Origin: Candidatus Brachythrix odensensis
GTDB taxonomy: Bacteria; Chloroflexota; Anaerolineae; J036; Brachytrichaceae
DNA: 42,413 nt
NCBI GenBank assembly: GCA_016714465.1
Contig: JADKDT010000020.1
Location: 1-42,413, forward strand
Direction: 5' to 3'
Shown: positions 1 to 8,145 of the stretch, in pieces
Layout of the letters: each line of letters starts with the position of its first letter
Position numbering within the stretch: the stretch's first letter is position 1
Program-made: the position numbers and the translations under genes
Notes under the pieces: model-generated
Told to the model about the DNA's origin: nothing
The model's database searches: none
The model's input: only the letters and a program-made list of their open reading frames with translations

Positions 1-302
1 CGGCGACGAAGACCGCCCCGCGGCGCAGTCCTTGGCGATCTCAGCCACGCATGAACCTTTCGGGCGCAACGGTCGACGATCGCCTCGGAGAGAGCGGGGT
101 TAAATAGCCCGGCCAGAAAGACCAGCCGGATGTTCCGGATGAGGACCGCCCATTCGGTCCCGCCCACCCGCAGCCACAATCCGGCCGCGACAACGGCGGC
201 CGAGATAACCACATGGATTCGAAAATTGCGCTGGGTGCGAAAGGCGTGGGCGATGCCCTCCCAGGCGTATTTGAACGAGGCGAGCAGCGACGGTGATTTC
301 AT
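1..302 (-). CDS. dgkA: Diacylglycerol/undecaprenol kinase family protein, C-terminus off the window, frame-broken
   Basis: This is a small membrane lipid kinase that phosphorylates diacylglycerol or undecaprenol at the cytoplasmic membrane. Translation from ATG at 302 gives the family N-terminus SFKYAWEGIAHAFRTQRNFR, then a hydrophobic helix and GTEWAVL. The expected active-site stretch (A-E-L-x-N-T-A-x-E) reads AGLFNPALSEAIVD, so the first Glu is Gly and one residue is extra. The conserved end AEIAKDCAAG is in another frame (break near 49-51), and AVFVA is in a third (break in the C run at 15-19). Each break is fixed by adding one base, which suggests errors at the contig end rather than a dead gene. 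About the last 25 residues lie outside the window. TTG codons upstream are alternative starts. Family assignment is fairly sure; integrity is not. Confidence 0.6.
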   Translation of the reverse strand, partial: MKSPSLLASFKYAWEGIAHAFRTQRNFRIHVVISAAVVAAGLWLRVGGTEWAVLIRNIRLVFLAGLFNPALSEAIVDRCARKVHAWLRSPRTAPRGGLRR

Positions 303-412
303 CTTGCGGAAGAGGGGACCCAAGGACGATCCTAAAAGAACGAGTCTGCTGAGGCGATACCTTCAGCTTCGCTGGGGAGATATCACCTCGGAAGATGGTT
401 TTGTTAGGAATT

Positions 413-1629
413 CTAGGTCACCCGGCAGATCAGCCCCTTGAGATATTCCGACTCGGGGAAAGTCAGCAACACCGGGTGGTCGCTGGCCTGGGTGAGGCGC
501 TCGACGACCTGGGCCTCGCGGCCGGCCTCGAGCGAGGCGCTGAAGAGGATCTTCTGGAACAGCCCGGCGTCGATGACGCCCGAGCAGGAGAAGGTCACCA
601 GCACCCCGCCCGGCTTGACCAGGGCCATCCCGATCCGGTTGAGGTCCTTGTAGGCCCGGGCCGCGCGATCGATCTGGCCGGTGTTGTGGGCAAACTTGGG
701 CGGGTCGAGGATGACGACATCGAAGCGCTCGCCCGCCATCCGCCAGGCTCGCAACTGCTCGAAGGCGTCGGCCTGGACCTGGGTCGAGCGGCCAGCGAAC
801 CCGTTGGCGGCCAGGGCAGTCTCGGCGAGCTTCAGCGCATCAGCCGATGAGTCGAGGTTGGTGACGTGCGCGGCGCCGGCGGCCAGGGCGTGGGCGGCGA
901 ACGCGCCGGTGAAGGAGAAAGCGTTGAGGACGCTGGCCCCGGCGCAGTAGCGGGCGACCCGGGCCCGGTTGTCGCGCTGGTCGAGGTAGAAGCCGGTCTT
1001 CTGCCCGCTCCGCAGGTCGACCTGAAACGTCAGGCCGCCCTCGCGAAACTCGACCGGCGCATCCGGGGCCGTCCCGCGCGCGACGGCAAAGGCCGGCCCC
1101 ATCGGCTTCGAGCCCGGCCGCTCGTGGCGCATGCGCTCGTCGTCGTCGCGCTCGATGATGCAGACCGGTTTGAGCGCGGCGTCGAGGGTGTCGACAATGA
1201 CGTCGTGGGCATTCCCGGCCGCCAGGGTCGACAGGTGCAGGACGATGTGGCCGGCATAGTCATCGGCGATCAGACCGGGCAGGCCATCGCTCTCGCCAAA
1301 GATCAGCCGGCGGGCATTGGTCTCGCGCAGCCCGGGGTCGACCGCGCGGCGGGCGATGGCAGCCCGGATGCGGCGGGCCCACAGCCCGTCGTCGATGGCC
1401 TCGGTTTCGTCCCAGGTCATCAGCCGGACCGCGATCTGGGCCTGCTGGTTGATGATGCCGCGGGCCACCCATCGCCATGGTTGTCGATGACATCGACCGC
1501 CATGCCGTCCTTGGGCCGGCCTTGCACGTCTTTGATCGCGCCAGCGAACAGGCGCGGATGGCGCAAGCGAACTGACTTGTCGCGCCCGCTCTTCAGGATG
1601 ACCTGGGCGGGCCCTTCGTCCTGGGTCAA
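413..1629 (-). CDS. rlmI: RlmI-like class I SAM-dependent rRNA (cytosine-C5) methyltransferase, one frameshift
   Basis: This enzyme methylates a cytosine of 23S rRNA using S-adenosylmethionine. The N-terminal PUA-type segment (QVILKSGRDKSVRLRHPRLF) is read from a TTG start at 1629 that overlaps the stop of the upstream protease gene (TTGA), implying translational coupling. The EEHEE and Rossmann parts follow in another frame: SGQKTGFYLDQRDNR, the SAM-site region VLNAFSFTGAFAAHA, motif IV DPPKFA and motif VI FSCS with the catalytic Cys. The two frames meet near 1470-1480, where restoring one base gives the expected D-W-V-A-R-G junction. Length when repaired (about 405 aa) fits the family. The E. 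coli symbol is used by similarity; the exact target base is not shown by the sequence. Confidence 0.82.
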
Positions 1630-2474
1630 GGCGCGATCTCCCGATTGCGATTGGTGGCGTCGACTTCGAGCTGTGGGGTCTGCTTAAAGCCGGACTTCTT
1701 CAGGTTGGCTCGGATCTGGTCACGGACCTTGGCCCGGCTGAGCTTGTTGTCGCTCTCACGCACGGCCTTGAGGCAGTAGTAGGTGAAGGCCCCGCTGTAA
1801 CGCCCGTCGAAATGCGCATCGGCGCTGGTCTGATCGGCCCGGCAGCCCGACCACAGGATGTGATGGCGCGAGGCCAGCCCATCGATGCCGGGGCGTTTTG
1901 TGTCCAACGCGTGCAGTTCGCGCGGGGCCTCGAAGGCCTGATACGACGGCGGGGGCAGCCAGCGCGGCTTCGGCTGGAACGGTGAGAGCAACATGTTCGG
2001 ATCGAGGTCCTTCAGGCCCGTGCCGCTGTGGCAGGTGTCGAGATAGGCCTCGAGCAGGGTCGTGGGCGGCAGCTCGAGAAAGAGATCATGCAACTCGTCG
2101 TCGACGATGATGGTGTTGGGATCCCATTGGCCGCCTTTTGCGGCCGTGTCGTAGGGGCAAAAGGCCTCGTCCCACTTATCAGTCTCATCCCCATTCTGGT
2201 CCGGGATCTGGGTGCCATGCGAAGAGAAGCTGAAAACGAGGTAGTTCGCCCGGCCCGCCTTTGCCTCGTCGACCATGAAGCGCAGGCCGGCCATGACGGC
2301 CGCCTTGGTCGCCTTGGCGTCGGTCAGGAGGGCAATATCGGCCTCGGCGAAGCCCAGCTTTTCCTTGAGCAGCAGGGCCATGTCGTTGGCGTCGTTGACG
2401 CACCCTCGCAGCGTCGCCGTCGGCAGATTCTTGAATTTGTTGATGCCCACGCACAGGGCGCGCCGGTTACCCAT
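1626..2474 (-). CDS. Caspase-family (peptidase C14, metacaspase-like) protease
   Basis: This is a 282-aa single-domain caspase-fold cysteine protease, probably cytoplasmic because no signal peptide is visible. It begins MGNRRALCVGINKF and carries the catalytic His in FSSHGTQIPD (H86) and the catalytic Cys in DTCHSGTG (C148), both in the expected order and spacing. An acidic segment (NGDETDKWDEAFCPYD) between them matches bacterial type I metacaspases. The start at 2474 is preceded by AGGAGG about 8 nt upstream; the open frame runs on to 2639, but that extension has no family similarity. Related enzymes usually cleave after Arg or Lys. The gene overlaps the rRNA methyltransferase by 4 nt, so the two are co-expressed, although a functional link is not obvious. 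Confidence 0.85.
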   Translation of the reverse strand: MGNRRALCVGINKFKNLPTATLRGCVNDANDMALLLKEKLGFAEADIALLTDAKATKAAVMAGLRFMVDEAKAGRANYLVFSFSSHGTQIPDQNGDETDKWDEAFCPYDTAAKGGQWDPNTIIVDDELHDLFLELPPTTLLEAYLDTCHSGTGLKDLDPNMLLSPFQPKPRWLPPPSYQAFEAPRELHALDTKRPGIDGLASRHHILWSGCRADQTSADAHFDGRYSGAFTYYCLKAVRESDNKLSRAKVRDQIRANLKKSGFKQTPQLEVDATNRNREIAP

Positions 2475-2630
2475 GATTGGCCTCCTGGAAGTGAAAACAG
2501 AAGAACGGCGCTCCGGTTTGATTGACTTTGTTTCCGGCGACGCCGGGCGAGGGGGCATCGCCCGGAGAAACTGGTTTTGCAGTGGTTCATTAGGATCCTT
2601 GAACGCCCTTATGGTAGCGCGGGATGCGAT

Positions 2631-2658
2631 TTGACACAAGCGCCGGGCCGCGTATAAT
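2631..2658 (+). promoter_or_regulatory. Near-perfect sigma-70 promoter of the L21-L27-L31 operon
   Basis: A perfect TTGACA (2631-2636) and a perfect TATAAT (2653-2658) are separated by 16 nt. Transcription should start near 2665, leaving a leader of about 100 nt before rplU. It is the only perfect consensus pair noticed in the window and fits a strongly expressed ribosomal operon. The -35 lies about 155 nt upstream of the divergent protease start at 2474. Confidence 0.8.
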
Positions 2659-2764
2659 CAGCAGGCTAATTTGAAGGTCAAAGCCGCGGCCAATGCCGCG
2701 CTCCAGGCGAGGGGAATGGACCAATTGCCTGGGCGAGAATGGCCGTCAAACTGAGGAAAACAAC

Positions 2765-3064
2765 ATGTATGCAGTAGTTCAAGTCGGCGGCCGCCAATAT
2801 CGCGTGTCGCCGGGCGACGAGATCCTCGTCGAAAAGCTGGACCAGCCAGCCGGGAGCGACATCAAGCTTCCCGTCCTTTTGTGGTCGGATGACGCTGGCC
2901 TGAAGATCGGCCGGCCGCTGGTGGAAGGCGCCGAAATGGCCGCCAGCATCATGGGTGACGAGAAGGGCGAGAAACTCATCGTCTTCAGCAATCACCCCAA
3001 GAAGCGCTATCGCCTCAAGAAGGGTCATCGCCAGACCTATACCCGCTTGAAGTTTGCAGCGTAG
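2765..3064 (+). CDS. rplU: Large-subunit ribosomal protein L21 (bL21)
   Basis: This 99-aa protein binds 23S rRNA in the large subunit. It begins MYAVVQVGGRQYRVSPGD and ends with the conserved basic block KKRYRLKKGHRQ, as expected for the full family length. The start is fixed by GAGGAAAA about 6 nt upstream. It is the first gene of the usual rplU-rpmA pair and is driven by the promoter at 2631-2658. The 100-nt leader could hold attenuation, but no clear structure was recognised there. Confidence 0.97.
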   Translation: MYAVVQVGGRQYRVSPGDEILVEKLDQPAGSDIKLPVLLWSDDAGLKIGRPLVEGAEMAASIMGDEKGEKLIVFSNHPKKRYRLKKGHRQTYTRLKFAA

Positions 3065-3077
3065 GGAGACACCAGAC

Positions 3078-3350
3078 ATGGCACACAAAAAAGGCGGAAG
3101 CAGCACAACCAACGGCAAGGAAAGCCAGGCGCAACGGCTCGGGGTGAAGGTCTATGGCGGCCAGGTCATCCGGTCGGGCGGGATCATCATCCGCCAGCGC
3201 GGCACCCTGGTCAAGGCCGGCGCCAACGTCGGCATTGGCAAAGATCACACCCTGTTCGCCACGTCGGACGGCGTGGTGACGTTCGAGACCCTGCCCACCG
3301 GTCGCAAGCGCGTCTCGGTGACGCCTGCCGCGGCGCAGGCGCAGGCGTAA
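3078..3350 (+). CDS. rpmA: Large-subunit ribosomal protein L27 (bL27)
   Basis: This 90-aa protein sits near the peptidyl-transferase centre, where its N-terminus reaches toward the P-site tRNA. It starts MAHKKGGSSTTNG and contains RLGVKVYGGQ, IIIRQRGT and GIGKDHTLFA, all typical of the family. The ATG at 3078 is chosen because the protein must begin with MAHKKG and GGGAG lies upstream; an in-frame start 24 nt earlier would add non-family residues. It follows rplU by 13 nt in one operon. There is no cleavable N-terminal extension of the Firmicutes kind. Confidence 0.97.
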   Translation: MAHKKGGSSTTNGKESQAQRLGVKVYGGQVIRSGGIIIRQRGTLVKAGANVGIGKDHTLFATSDGVVTFETLPTGRKRVSVTPAAAQAQA

Positions 3351-3363
3351 GAGAGGCGGCGAC

Positions 3364-3696
3364 ATGAAACCCAATATCCATCCCAAGTATTTTCACGACG
3401 CCAAGGTCTTTGTTGGCGGCCAGCTCGTGGGCACGGTCGGCTCGACCAAGCCCGAGCTGCACCTCGACGTGTGGTCGGGGACCCACCCGTTCTACACGGG
3501 TGAACAGCGCATCATCGACACCGAAGGCCAGGTCGATCGCTTCCAGAAGCGGCTCGAACGCCGCAGCTCGGACGCGGTGACCAAGGTCGAAAAGCAGGTC
3601 AAGCGCCGGGCCAAGCGCCAGATCGCCGAGTTCGTCGACGATGTCGAGACGCCCGCCGCGCCGGCCGAGACCGACGCCGACGCTTCGGACGAATAG
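3364..3696 (+). CDS. rpmE: Ribosomal protein L31 (bL31), cysteine-free with acidic C-terminal extension
   Basis: This large-subunit protein takes part in the bridge to the small subunit. The start MKPNIHPKYF and the block THPFYTG with VDRF place it firmly in L31. The zinc-binding cysteines of the classical form are absent: the first pair position reads VFVGGQL and the second DVWSGTHP. The family core ends near residue 65; a further 45 or so residues follow, first basic (KVEKQVKRRAKRQ), then acidic and Ala-rich to the stop. It is the third gene of the operon, 13 nt after rpmA. It is a zinc-independent L31 by sequence, which in other bacteria helps tolerate zinc limitation. Confidence 0.93.
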   Translation: MKPNIHPKYFHDAKVFVGGQLVGTVGSTKPELHLDVWSGTHPFYTGEQRIIDTEGQVDRFQKRLERRSSDAVTKVEKQVKRRAKRQIAEFVDDVETPAAPAETDADASDE

Positions 3697-3715
3697 TCCG
3701 TAAAAACGCAACGAC

Positions 3716-3736
3716 CCCCACGGCGGCGCCGTGGGG
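3716..3736. terminator. Hairpin between convergent rpmE and the HU gene
   Basis: A 9-bp perfect stem (CCCCACGGC / GCCGTGGGG) with a 3-nt GGC loop lies 20 nt after the rpmE stop. No T run follows on the plus strand. On the minus strand a T-rich run (TTTTTA) occurs about 8 nt past the stem, so it may serve the HU gene better, or both genes. Confidence 0.55.
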
Positions 3737-3822
3737 CGCGCCAGGCTGCGACCGACCGATCTGATTTCGCACCACCCACGCCGGGCGGGGGCGCCACGGA
3801 AGTCGCTTCCGACGAGGTGCCG

Positions 3823-4140
3823 CTACTTGATCTGGTCCTTGAGACCCTTGAGGAAGCGGGCGGTGACCTTCATGCTGGCCGGCTTGGCCTTGACGTCCAT
3901 CATCTCGCCGGGCTTGAAGGGGTTGGCCTTCTTGCCCGCCTTGGTGGCCGGCTTCTTCTTCGACGAGACCTTCATCACGCCGGGGAGGACGAACTTCATC
4001 GGGCCCTTCTGGCTCAGTTCCTTGACCATCAGCTCGCTCAGGGTATCGAGCACGCCATTGATCTGGACCTTGGTCAGCCCTGACTTCTCGGACAGGTGTC
4101 CGACGATCTGCGACTTCGTCATCTGCTTCTTGTCTGCCAT
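3823..4140 (-). CDS. HU-family DNA-binding protein
   Basis: This 105-aa basic nucleoid protein bends and compacts DNA as a dimer. Helices at the N-terminus (MTKSQIVGHLSEKSGLTK) and the amphipathic IN.VLDTLSELMVKEL match the HU dimerisation region. The beta-arm contains KKKPATKAGKKANPFKPG, with the conserved N-P of the arm tip, and the protein closes KVTARFLKGLKD. The arm is richer in lysine than E. coli HU and resembles the variant HU proteins with KPATKA...NPF seen in other phyla. A strong AAGGAG lies about 8 nt before the ATG. It is a single gene between the ribosomal operon and a long regulatory gap. Confidence 0.9.
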   Translation of the reverse strand: MADKKQMTKSQIVGHLSEKSGLTKVQINGVLDTLSELMVKELSQKGPMKFVLPGVMKVSSKKKPATKAGKKANPFKPGEMMDVKAKPASMKVTARFLKGLKDQIK

Positions 4141-4574
4141 GTGTATTTCTCCTTGAGTTTCGCGCGTCCGAAACGTTGCCGTGCGCGCGCAATGGACTCA
4201 TTAACGCACAGAAATGCCTATTGCGCAAGGGGTTTTCCACAGGAAACCCCCTGAAATGCCTTAAATTCAGGCTCTTTATCCCCATTTTCTCCACATATCG
4301 TCCCCAGGCGGCCCGCCGTGCATCGGAAAACCCTCCTGTTTTCAGTGGATTTCGCCGGAAGCGGTATGCCCCGCCCCGGCGTACGCCGGGGCGGGGCATA
4401 CCGCTTCCGGCGAAAAACAGCGGGCGTCGCCGTCGCTGCAGTCCGCTTCCTGCGAACAAAGTGATCGCGCGGTCGGGCAAGGACGGCGCGAGATGAGTCA
4501 TGTGACCTGGCGGTGACCTTCGGAACTGGCCCGGCCCGTAAGCCTGGCGTATGGTCTGCGGCGGAGGAAACGCA
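4141..4574. other. 434-nt divergent intergenic region (HU gene / ABC-2 exporter)
   Basis: This stretch has no coding sequence. From the HU side it holds the HU leader, a bulged hairpin at about 4229-4250, a less GC-rich patch with a DnaA-box-like TTTTCCACA (4233-4241) and near-matches TTATCCCCA and TTCTCCACA downstream, the 66-nt palindrome at 4350-4415, and a possible -10 (TATGGT, 4550-4555) for the ABC-2 genes. The open frames crossing it are mirror images caused by the palindrome and are not genes. Confidence 0.6.
4350..4415. repeat. 66-nt perfect palindrome (family E, CCCCGCCCCGG apex)
   Basis: Two 33-nt arms are exactly complementary with no spacer. The outer arm begins TTTCGCCGGAAGCGG; the centre is GCCCCGCCCCGGCGTACG. 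The GC-rich apex is shared with the palindrome at 27835-27890, while the outer arms differ in sequence yet remain self-complementary. It sits between two divergent genes, so it cannot be a simple terminator for either. Confidence 0.9.
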
Positions 4575-5519
4575 ATGCCCGACATTCTTGAAACGCACGG
4601 TCTGGTGAAGCGCTACGGCGAGCGCTCGGCCGTCAGCGATCTCTCGTTCTCGATCGGCGAGGGCGAGATCTTCAGCCTGCTTGGCCCAAACGGGGCCGGC
4701 AAGACCACCACAATATCGATGCTCTCAACCTTGATCGCGCCAAGCGGCGGAGACGCGACGATCGCCGGCCACTCGATCATCCGCGACGCCCAGGCCGTCC
4801 GGCGCGCCATCGGCGTGGTGCCACAGGAGATCGCCCTGTACGACGACCTCACCGCCCGCGAGAATCTCGTCTTCTGGGGCCAGATGCAGGGTCTGAGCGG
4901 GAGCCGATTGCGCCAGCGGATCGAGGCGGTCCTGGCCCAGATCGGCCTGGCGGACCGGGCCGGCCAGCGGGTCAAGACCTACTCGGGCGGGATGAAACGG
5001 CGGGTCAACATCGGCGTGGGGCTGCTCCACGAGCCGCGCCTGCTGTTCATGGACGAGCCAACGGTCGGGATCGACCCGCAGAGCCGCCGGGCGATTCTCG
5101 ACACGGTCAAGGATCTGAACCGGCAGGGCATGACCGTGCTCTATACCACTCACTACATGGAGGAAGCGGCCGAACTCTCCCACCGGATCGGGATCGTCGA
5201 CCACGGCCGGATGATCGCGCTTGGCACGCTCGACGCGCTCACCCGCGCGCACGGCGAGGGCGAGTCGCTCCGCCTGCGGGTGGGCGATGACCAGAACGGG
5301 CCCGCCCTGGCCCAGGCCATCGGCCGCCTGCCCGGCGCGCATGGGGCGGCCAGCCTCGACGGCGAAGTCACGGCGATGGTGACATCAGCTTCGGACATCC
5401 TGCCGGGTGTGATCGCGGCAGCCAGCGCCGCCGGCATCCGCATCCGCAACATCGACATTCAAGAGCCCAACCTGGAAGCGGTCTTTCTCCGCCTGACGGG
5501 CCGGGCCTTGCGCGACTGA
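4575..5519 (+). CDS. ABC-2 type exporter ATP-binding subunit
   Basis: This 314-aa ATPase powers the two membrane subunits encoded next. Walker A is GPNGAGKTTT, the signature is YSGGMKRR, Walker B with catalytic Glu is LLFMDEPTVGID and the H-loop is YTTHYMEE. The region after residue 225 is the C-terminal extension common to DrrA/CcmA-type exporter ATPases. The start at 4575 has GGAGGAAA 6 nt upstream. The permease ATG follows one base after the stop, so the genes are co-translated. The substrate (drug, lipid or polysaccharide) cannot be read from the sequence. A NarL-type two-component pair closes the cluster and probably controls it. Confidence 0.93.
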   Translation: MPDILETHGLVKRYGERSAVSDLSFSIGEGEIFSLLGPNGAGKTTTISMLSTLIAPSGGDATIAGHSIIRDAQAVRRAIGVVPQEIALYDDLTARENLVFWGQMQGLSGSRLRQRIEAVLAQIGLADRAGQRVKTYSGGMKRRVNIGVGLLHEPRLLFMDEPTVGIDPQSRRAILDTVKDLNRQGMTVLYTTHYMEEAAELSHRIGIVDHGRMIALGTLDALTRAHGEGESLRLRVGDDQNGPALAQAIGRLPGAHGAASLDGEVTAMVTSASDILPGVIAAASAAGIRIRNIDIQEPNLEAVFLRLTGRALRD

Positions 5520-5520
5520 C

Positions 5521-6765
5521 ATGCTCAAGATCCTGCAAATTGCGCTGAAGGACCTGCGCCTGGCGTTTCGTGACCGGTCCGCCCTGATCCTGATGCTGGC
5601 CGCTCCGCTTGCCCTGACCATTGGGCTGGGCATTGTGACCGGACGTTTTTCCGGGGGCGGAAACACGTCGGGTGTCAGCGACATCCCGGTCGCCGTATTG
5701 AACCAGGACGACGGGCAGCTTGGATCAAGCCTGGTCACCCTGCTCGGCGGGTCCCAACTTGGCGGCCTGCTCAAGCCGATCACCCCGACGACAGTGGCGG
5801 AGGCCCGAGCTCTGGTCGATGCGGACAAGGTCGCCGCCGCCATCATCATCCCGCCGGGTTTCTCACGCGGCATTCTGCCGAGCGGCCCGGATGGCGCGCT
5901 CGACGCCCCGGTGACGATCGAACTGCGGAACAGCCCGGGCCGGCCGCTGGGCGCCAGCATCGCCCAGTCGGTTGTGGAAGAATTCATCAATCGGGTCGAC
6001 GCGATCCGGGCCAGCGAGGACGTCACCGTTCGGCGCCTCATCGGAGCCGGGCTTCTTCAGCCCGCCGACGCGGAGGCATACGCCCACGGGATTGCCCAAC
6101 GTGCGTCGACCACATCCGCGGTGACCGTGCGCGTGACGAGCGCCGACGCCAAGCCGCTCGCCCCGTTTGATCCGCTGGCGGTGCTGGCGCCCGGCATGGC
6201 CCTGCTCTTTCTGATGTATGCCGTCACCCGGGGCGCCGCGACCGTGCTGGGCGAACGCACGGCCGGGACCTTGCAGCGGATTCTGGTATCGCCGACCTCG
6301 GTTTTTCAAGCCCTGTCCGGAAAGATGCTGGGGATCTTTTTCATCGCCGTGTCGCAGTTGACGCTCCTGATCGTTGGATGCGGGTTGCTGTTTCAATTGC
6401 GCTGGGGGGACCCGTTGGCCGTGGCTGCCCTGATCGCAACCACAGCCCTGGCCGCCACAGGCTGGGGGGCACTGTTGGCCGCGATCGCCCGCACACCGGC
6501 TCAGGCTGGCAGCGCCGGAACCGCCCTCATGCTTGCCTTTGGCGTGCTCGGCGGAAACTTCGGCTCAAATGTGCCGCTCCCGAGCGCGCTCAGCGCGCTG
6601 GGCGCAATCACCCCGAATCGGTGGGGGATGAACGGCTTCGAGCAACTCGCCGCGGGCGGAAATCTGACGGGCATTGGGACCAACCTGGCCGCCCTGTGCC
6701 TGATGGCCGTTGTCACGCTGGGAATTGCCACGCTTGTATTCCGCCGGACAAGCACGACGCGCTAA
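5521..6765 (+). CDS. ABC-2 type permease, first subunit
   Basis: This 414-aa integral membrane protein has one N-terminal membrane helix (residues about 20-40), a large external domain of roughly 150 residues, and five to six membrane helices in the last 190 residues, the layout of the ABC-2 membrane-3 family. The coupling region GERTAGTLQRILVSPTS is the conserved cytoplasmic motif before helix 3. A second, smaller permease follows 97 nt downstream, so the exporter is probably a heterodimer with one ATPase gene. Start is ATG one base after the ATPase stop. Confidence 0.88.
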   Translation: MLKILQIALKDLRLAFRDRSALILMLAAPLALTIGLGIVTGRFSGGGNTSGVSDIPVAVLNQDDGQLGSSLVTLLGGSQLGGLLKPITPTTVAEARALVDADKVAAAIIIPPGFSRGILPSGPDGALDAPVTIELRNSPGRPLGASIAQSVVEEFINRVDAIRASEDVTVRRLIGAGLLQPADAEAYAHGIAQRASTTSAVTVRVTSADAKPLAPFDPLAVLAPGMALLFLMYAVTRGAATVLGERTAGTLQRILVSPTSVFQALSGKMLGIFFIAVSQLTLLIVGCGLLFQLRWGDPLAVAALIATTALAATGWGALLAAIARTPAQAGSAGTALMLAFGVLGGNFGSNVPLPSALSALGAITPNRWGMNGFEQLAAGGNLTGIGTNLAALCLMAVVTLGIATLVFRRTSTTR

Positions 6766-6862
6766 GGAGCCGCCAAATCCGTCCGCGCCGCGGGTGCCGG
6801 GGCAACGGATGTCTTCGCGGGATACAGGTTCGGTTGGGACTTCCAAAGCGCCACGGAGAGAC

Positions 6863-8065
6863 ATGAACGCGTTGAGAAAGATAGTCGCCATTGCCTGGAA
6901 GGACACCCTGGTGCGCTTCTCGAGCCGCTCGGAATTGCTGTTCTTCATCATCCTGCCAGTCGTCTTTATCTTCATCCTGTCGGGCGGGCCGCGTGGTCCA
7001 AAGCAGGACACGCGGGTGATCCTTCCCGTTGCGGACGAAGCCGGCAGCACGGCATCGCGGGCATTGATCGCCGCCATCGATCAGAGCCCAACCGTGCGCC
7101 CGATTTCGGCCAATGGGAAGCGGGCCCTGGCCGACGGGGACGCGGCGCTGCTGCTCATTCCGGCCGGGTTTGAAGCCGACCTGGCCCGGGGCGAGGCCGC
7201 CCTCGACCTGCGCCTGAAGCCCAACGATCTGAATGCCATCGCCGCCCAGCGCGCGGTGTCGACCGCGGCGGGGCAGATCAGCCGGGCGGCTCAGGCCGCC
7301 CGCATGAGCGCCGATGACGCGGCCCGGCTCAGACCGTTTGTGAGTCCGGAGGCGCGCCAGGCCTGGTATGAGGCCAGCCTGCGCGACGCCCAGGCACTCC
7401 TGGCGGCGACTCCGGCGCGCCTGACGGTCATTCAGGCGGTCCAGGATGACACCCGCTATGATCCGATCTCGCATGCGACCACCGGCCAGCTCATCACCTG
7501 GGTCCTCATCCCGATGATCGGGGTGGGCGCGCTGTTCGCCTACGAACGCGAGACGGGCACCCTGCGCCGGCTGCGCACGACGCCGACCTCGCGGGCGATC
7601 CTGCTGCTCGGGGTGGCCGGCGGCCAACTTGCGACGGCGTTGGTCCAAATGGCGCTTCTGGCCGGCTTTGGGGCGCTTGCCCTGGGCATGAACTGGGGGC
7701 GCTCGCCGGCTGGCCTTGCGATCGTGGGCGTGGCCTTTGGCGCGGCGGGCGTGTCGCTGGGGGTGATGCTGGGCACGTTTGTCAAGAGCGAGCGGCAGGC
7801 CAGCGGGCTTGCGATCATGCTGGGGATGCTGATGGCCCTGCTCGGTGGTTGCTGGTATCCGTTGGAGATCTTCCCCGAGGGCGTCCGGGCGGCCGCCCAC
7901 CTCCTGCCAACGACCTGGGCGATGGAGGCCCTGACTGGCCTGTCGCGGCGCGGGATCGGCGTGGCCGGGATTCTGCCTGCCGCCGGCGCCCTGCTTGGGT
8001 TCGCGGCGCTGTTCTTCACGGTCGGTGTTGTGCGGATGAATCGGGTCGATCCATCCGCAGATTAA
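6863..8065 (+). CDS. ABC-2 type permease, second subunit
   Basis: This 400-aa permease has the same layout as the preceding one: an N-terminal helix (ELLFFIILPVVFIFILS), an external domain and a C-terminal group of about five helices, with the motif YERETGTLRRLRTTPTSR matching the cytoplasmic segment of ABC-2 permeases. The ATG at 6863 is chosen because it opens MNALRKIVAIAWKDTLVR and has GGAGAG upstream; the open frame starts earlier at 6710 but overlaps the previous gene. The last residues (PSAD, stop) are encoded inside a dispersed CCGCAGATT repeat, so the repeat supplied the stop codon. Confidence 0.88.
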   Translation: MNALRKIVAIAWKDTLVRFSSRSELLFFIILPVVFIFILSGGPRGPKQDTRVILPVADEAGSTASRALIAAIDQSPTVRPISANGKRALADGDAALLLIPAGFEADLARGEAALDLRLKPNDLNAIAAQRAVSTAAGQISRAAQAARMSADDAARLRPFVSPEARQAWYEASLRDAQALLAATPARLTVIQAVQDDTRYDPISHATTGQLITWVLIPMIGVGALFAYERETGTLRRLRTTPTSRAILLLGVAGGQLATALVQMALLAGFGALALGMNWGRSPAGLAIVGVAFGAAGVSLGVMLGTFVKSERQASGLAIMLGMLMALLGGCWYPLEIFPEGVRAAAHLLPTTWAMEALTGLSRRGIGVAGILPAAGALLGFAALFFTVGVVRMNRVDPSAD

Positions 8066-8145
8066 CGCAACGCAGATTATGGCAGGGAGCGCATCACCCC
8101 CGTGAGGACCGGTCAATCTGCGTGAATCTGCGTGAATCTGCGGAT
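8053..8145. repeat. Dispersed CCGCAGATT inverted repeat, copy 1
   Basis: An imperfect inverted repeat of about 93 nt. The left arm is ATCCGCAGATTAACGCA..., and the right arm contains three near-tandem AATCTGCG units ending AATCTGCGGAT. The central 40 nt are unrelated to the other copies. It overlaps the end of the upstream permease gene and lies before the histidine kinase. Three further copies are at 10619, 15792 and 20251. Confidence 0.85.

Noticed and set aside
3599..4585. 328-codon minus-strand frame across the HU gene and the 66-nt palindrome
   Set aside because: It runs out of frame through HU, and its upstream part is a reading of the palindrome.
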